Assembly: GCA_964036295.1 (NCBI GenBank)
Contig: OZ038465.1
Location: 13,106,667 to 13,170,666 of the forward strand
DNA length: 64,000 nt
Reading direction: 5' to 3'
Source: Plumapathes pennacea
Lineage: Eukaryota; Cnidaria; Anthozoa; Antipatharia; Myriopathidae
Shown: in pieces, positions 61,055 through 64,000 of the stretch
How the letters are laid out: each line of letters opens with the position of its first letter
How positions within the stretch are numbered: the first letter of the stretch is position 1
Notes under the pieces: model-generated
What the model saw: only the letters and a program-made list of their open reading frames with translations
Told to the model about the DNA's origin: nothing
Database searches by the model: none
Made by a program: the position numbers and the translations under genes

Positions 61055-62318
61055 TAATTATCCTCCGGAACAAATAGGAACTTAGACAAATTAAGTGGCA
61101 GCGGCATCAAAAACATATATCAGAGACAGTGACAGACATACAGCAGACACACACACACAGACAAGTAAGACACTACAAGGTTTTGTGATAAGAAGTTCAG
61201 CTGGTAAGCCTTGGTCTTTCAAAATTTATTCGGTCCTCTCTCACACAAAATGAAATTTCCAGCAGAACAGTTCAAAGCCATTCGTATAATTCCAGTGTCC
61301 CCAAAAACACTCCGGAATAGTGCACTGCCGATCTCATTTTTCACCCATAAACCTCTGAATGTATTTTCGACGTAAAAAGAACTCATATAAATTATGTCAG
61401 AAAAGTCGTTATCTATCAAGACTGGTTTTTACTAGCGAACATAAGCACTGTTAAGTTACAACCAGCGTGTAAATATAAAGAGCTCGATGCGATAGTGAAA
61501 AACCTGTTTTCATACACTAGAATATCGAGACATGCATAAGTCACTATAAGAAAAAATAGAAACGCTTCCATTTTATTCTGCTGGCGTGCAACGTTCTTAT
61601 CTTGATGCGTCTAGTTATACTTAAGTTGTTAGTGAAAACCAGCCTCCTGGTAAGTGGTAAAAAAAGCTGCCCAGAGTCATGAATAAAAATAATCATTAAG
61701 GTCAGTGACTGAAACAAGCTTACAGCACGATGCAAAAATCAGAATCCAATTTAATTTAAATTTACTGAAGAGAGGAAGACAAAATTAAAATACTAGGTGA
61801 TATATTAAAATCGGATGTATATTCCGGCCTAGGGGTTATTAAATTGTCGATAAACGGCCTCAGGTTTTATTTTTCAGTTGAGTGGTGTCGACACTTCTCT
61901 TTTTAGAGTTGCTTCTGTATTTATGATTAACACTGCTATAAACGGATGTGGGATCCTCTGGATCTTTTCCCAGGGAATTTAATTTCCTATTAGGTCTGCG
62001 ATCAAAGAAATCGTTTAACACTGTGAACAGCGCACGTATCTCGGATAGTTGGAATCGAAGGATAATCTCTTGCACAATCAAAAGGGGCTTTTCGTCTTTC
62101 GCGGTGAACGTCAATTTGTCAAAGAAATTTGCCAACTGTCATAATTCTTTCGGAAATAATTAAGCGCTCTGCAAACAAGTCTTTAGAGATGCTAAATTCT
62201 TACTTCAAACATTATTTGTATATAACTTGGTGTTTCTTTTCTCACTAAAAAATTCTATCTTGTTTTTTTCCCAAGGCGCGAGCGTGTGACAGCGGCGGCC
62301 GTCTTGAAATTCGCGGGC

Positions 62319-62985
62319 ATGATGCACTCTATCGAAGAGCTCACCGTTTTAACTATTGCCATGTTTTTCATCATTCTATGCAGCATCATTGGGAACTTTC
62401 TGGTGCTAATTTCGTTCAAATCTTCAAAAGCTCTCCGCCGAAACCACTCCAACTTTCTCATCTTGAATTTGGCAATGGCGGACTTTTTATCCGCGTGCGT
62501 TTTGATGCCATTTCAAATGGCAATATTCATCAAACCAGACTTGGTCAGGCACGGAGGGATTGTATGCTCTTTTGCGGGCCTCCTGTCGTATCCTTTCTTC
62601 ATTGTCTCGGTGTTCTCTCTGGTGATGTTGAGCTTTGAGAGATACCTCGCCCTGGGTCATCCTTTGAAGCACTTGAGAAGAATCACTTCCCGAGTCGTCA
62701 TGATCATGGTGGCTTACCCTTGGTTTCATTCCCTTTGCTATGTGGTTGGTTCGGGTCTGGGCTTTGAGATCAAGTTCGACCCTCAAAGTATGGACTGCGG
62801 CTTGGGCTGGAAAGACAGACACCTTGGCTTTGTGTTGTTCACCGGCCTGGTTCACGTGGTTTTTCCTTTCATCGCCCTCGTTGCGTTAAACATGAGGACA
62901 CTTCTTCTTGTAAGAAGTCAGCGACAAGGAGGAGCGCGCCTTCAAGCCTCTCAGAGTACGAACGTTTTTGTCATCCGACGAAAAG
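62319..62985 (+). CDS. Class A (rhodopsin-like) GPCR, first coding exon, partial
   Basis: Start at ATG 62319; the open frame begins earlier only at GTG. The 222 codons end at a donor AAAAG/GTAAG (phase 1). Helix 1 has IIGNFLVLISF (Asn1.50). Helix 2 has NLAMADFLSACVLMPF (Asp2.50). GIVCSFAG carries the Cys3.25 candidate, and helix 3 ends SFERYLALGHPL, with ERY for the DRY box. Helix 4 has YPWFHSL, loop 2 has MDCGLGW as disulphide partner, and helix 5 has VFPFIALVAL (Pro5.50). Helices 6 and 7 and the NPxxY tail are missing and must lie beyond 64000; reading through the intron stops at TAG 63027. The ligand class cannot be told from this part. Confidence 0.9.
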
Positions 62986-64000
62986 GTAAGAAAATAAACT
63001 ATGACACGACCGGACAAGATGGTACCTAGATAAGTACCTCGCAGAGTGAGGCAATTATAATCCTAGGAACTTTCGTGCCAAACTAAGTAACACTTGTCAC
63101 TAAATCGTTGTATACCCAGTTAGATTTTGTCCGTATCATCTGTTAGCCTAACTTTAGCGATCGCGCTTTGTGTCTAAGAACAGGGATAGTGTCAATGAGA
63201 TGCTTGCCTTGTGCAGCATATACGGCAAAACGTCCAAACTTGTGAGGAAACATGGTCGTGTTAATTTGCCTGGAAAAACGTTAGATATAGAAGATTTAGT
63301 CCAAAGCATCTTTCTGCAGAAGCATGTAGTTCTATAAAAGCTTCACAAAATGAATAGTTGTGTTACTGGGAAGCGCTGAAAGAATGACACTTCACTTGAT
63401 GTCTCGGGAAAAAAACTAAATTAGGGCTACGTGAACCAGTTAGAAACACGTTACATGCTTCTGAGAAATAGCTAATGCCTTCCATCCGGAAGGTAAAGAC
63501 GGTCTGTAGTACATTTGGCGTAAATGTAAATCGTATATTTACTTTGCATATGTCTTTGAAAAAGTCGACGGTTAGTCTAATATCATTCTGCTAAGTCAAG
63601 GGCGGCCCAACTGATCTTTCCAATGTAATCAACGGCTAATGTATATATCAGTTTACTTTACTATGGATCGAGATAATTAGATTTTAAATATGAGACTTGG
63701 TGACGTCTGTAAAGCTCCAGAGAATCCATGTCATCCTGCATGTTTGCTTTTGTCAGGTCGTTGATTCATAACCTTTTCACTCCCAAGAGTGACCAACTTC
63801 AATTCAGTTCTCACCAGAGATATACAGCTTGGGTTTTGATACCTTGCTCAGATAAAAGCTGATTAAACTATCATTTCTCACTATTTCACTCACACTATTT
63901 CTAAACGCATGGCATTCGGTCATGCACGATTTACTGCACTCCCGCGAAATTCAAATTTATACATGCGCAGTGGCGTTCAAAGTTAAATTTCACGTTACAT
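62986..64000. other. GPCR intron, no further exon seen
   Basis: No exon with helix 6/7 motifs is present to the window end. Near 63769-63905 is another eroded TTAA-type MITE: ACCTTTTCACTCCCAAGAGT, CTCACCAGAGATATACAGCT, GATACCTTGCTCAGATAAAA. Confidence 0.6.

Larger units (their letters stand above)
58370..62318. other. Long non-coding stretch before the GPCR
   Basis: AT-rich 3' flank of the SPSB3-like gene, then sequence without supportable exons. It contains the inverted-repeat elements at 60778-60977 and 60978-61054. Short open frames (for example 59348-59611 and 61860-62135) have no domain or splice support. Confidence 0.5.

Overview
The window looks like nuclear DNA of an anthozoan cnidarian, most likely a stony coral. 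That assignment is inference from the gene set, the short-exon/long-intron architecture, a small cysteine-rich membrane protein and an EAR-like fragment, and the dense crop of small inverted-repeat elements. No search was run. Bacterial-style features (operons, Shine-Dalgarno sites, CRISPR) are absent. Several long open frames begin at GTG or TTG and must be read as exons or restarted at an internal ATG.

Layout. 1-3.9 kb: a fragment resembling an EAR repeat and a three-exon gene for a small cysteine-rich type I membrane protein (1587-3084, minus), with inverted copies of a ~90-bp minisatellite in intron 1 and downstream of the gene. 3890-10324: a complete, apparently young Ty3/Gypsy LTR retrotransposon with identical 174-bp LTRs, a 4-bp CCCG duplication and one intact 1989-codon gag-pol frame, sitting in the end of an older foldback element. 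12045-16609: a satellite of 14 monomers (314-336 bp) with a dimeric higher-order pattern and a long inverted repeat in each monomer. 16.6-23.1 kb: non-coding, repeat-rich. 23156-24532: an uninterrupted polyamine oxidase (minus). 25259-28461: galactokinase, six exons (plus). 30244-30965: a BRI3-like protein (minus). 33196-43647: an MFSD11/UNC93-like transporter, eighteen exons (minus), with a ~0.7-kb hexanucleotide repeat in its last intron. 45150-48545: a type II membrane protein of the DUF229 sulfatase-like family (plus). 50383-55829 and 56919-58369: two SPRY/SOCS-box genes of SPSB3 type, head to head. 62319-62985: first coding exon of a class A GPCR running off the window.

The host genes are unrelated housekeeping or signalling functions: polyamine catabolism, galactose entry into glycolysis, an orphan transporter, ubiquitin-ligase adaptors and a receptor. 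Three pairs are divergent with short shared upstream regions: polyamine oxidase/GALK1 (~0.7 kb), MFSD11/DUF229 (~1.5 kb) and SPSB3/SPSB3-like (~1.1 kb). All splice models were built by hand from GT/AG sites, phase consistency and remembered family alignments. The phases close exactly in every complete multi-exon gene.

The most unusual material is the Gypsy polyprotein (D-S-C in place of the D-T/S-G protease triad, a second Cys/His cluster after the zinc knuckle, a ~195-residue C-terminal extension), the structured satellite with an eroded relic copy outside the array, and the SPSB3 paralogue that has lost an internal intron.
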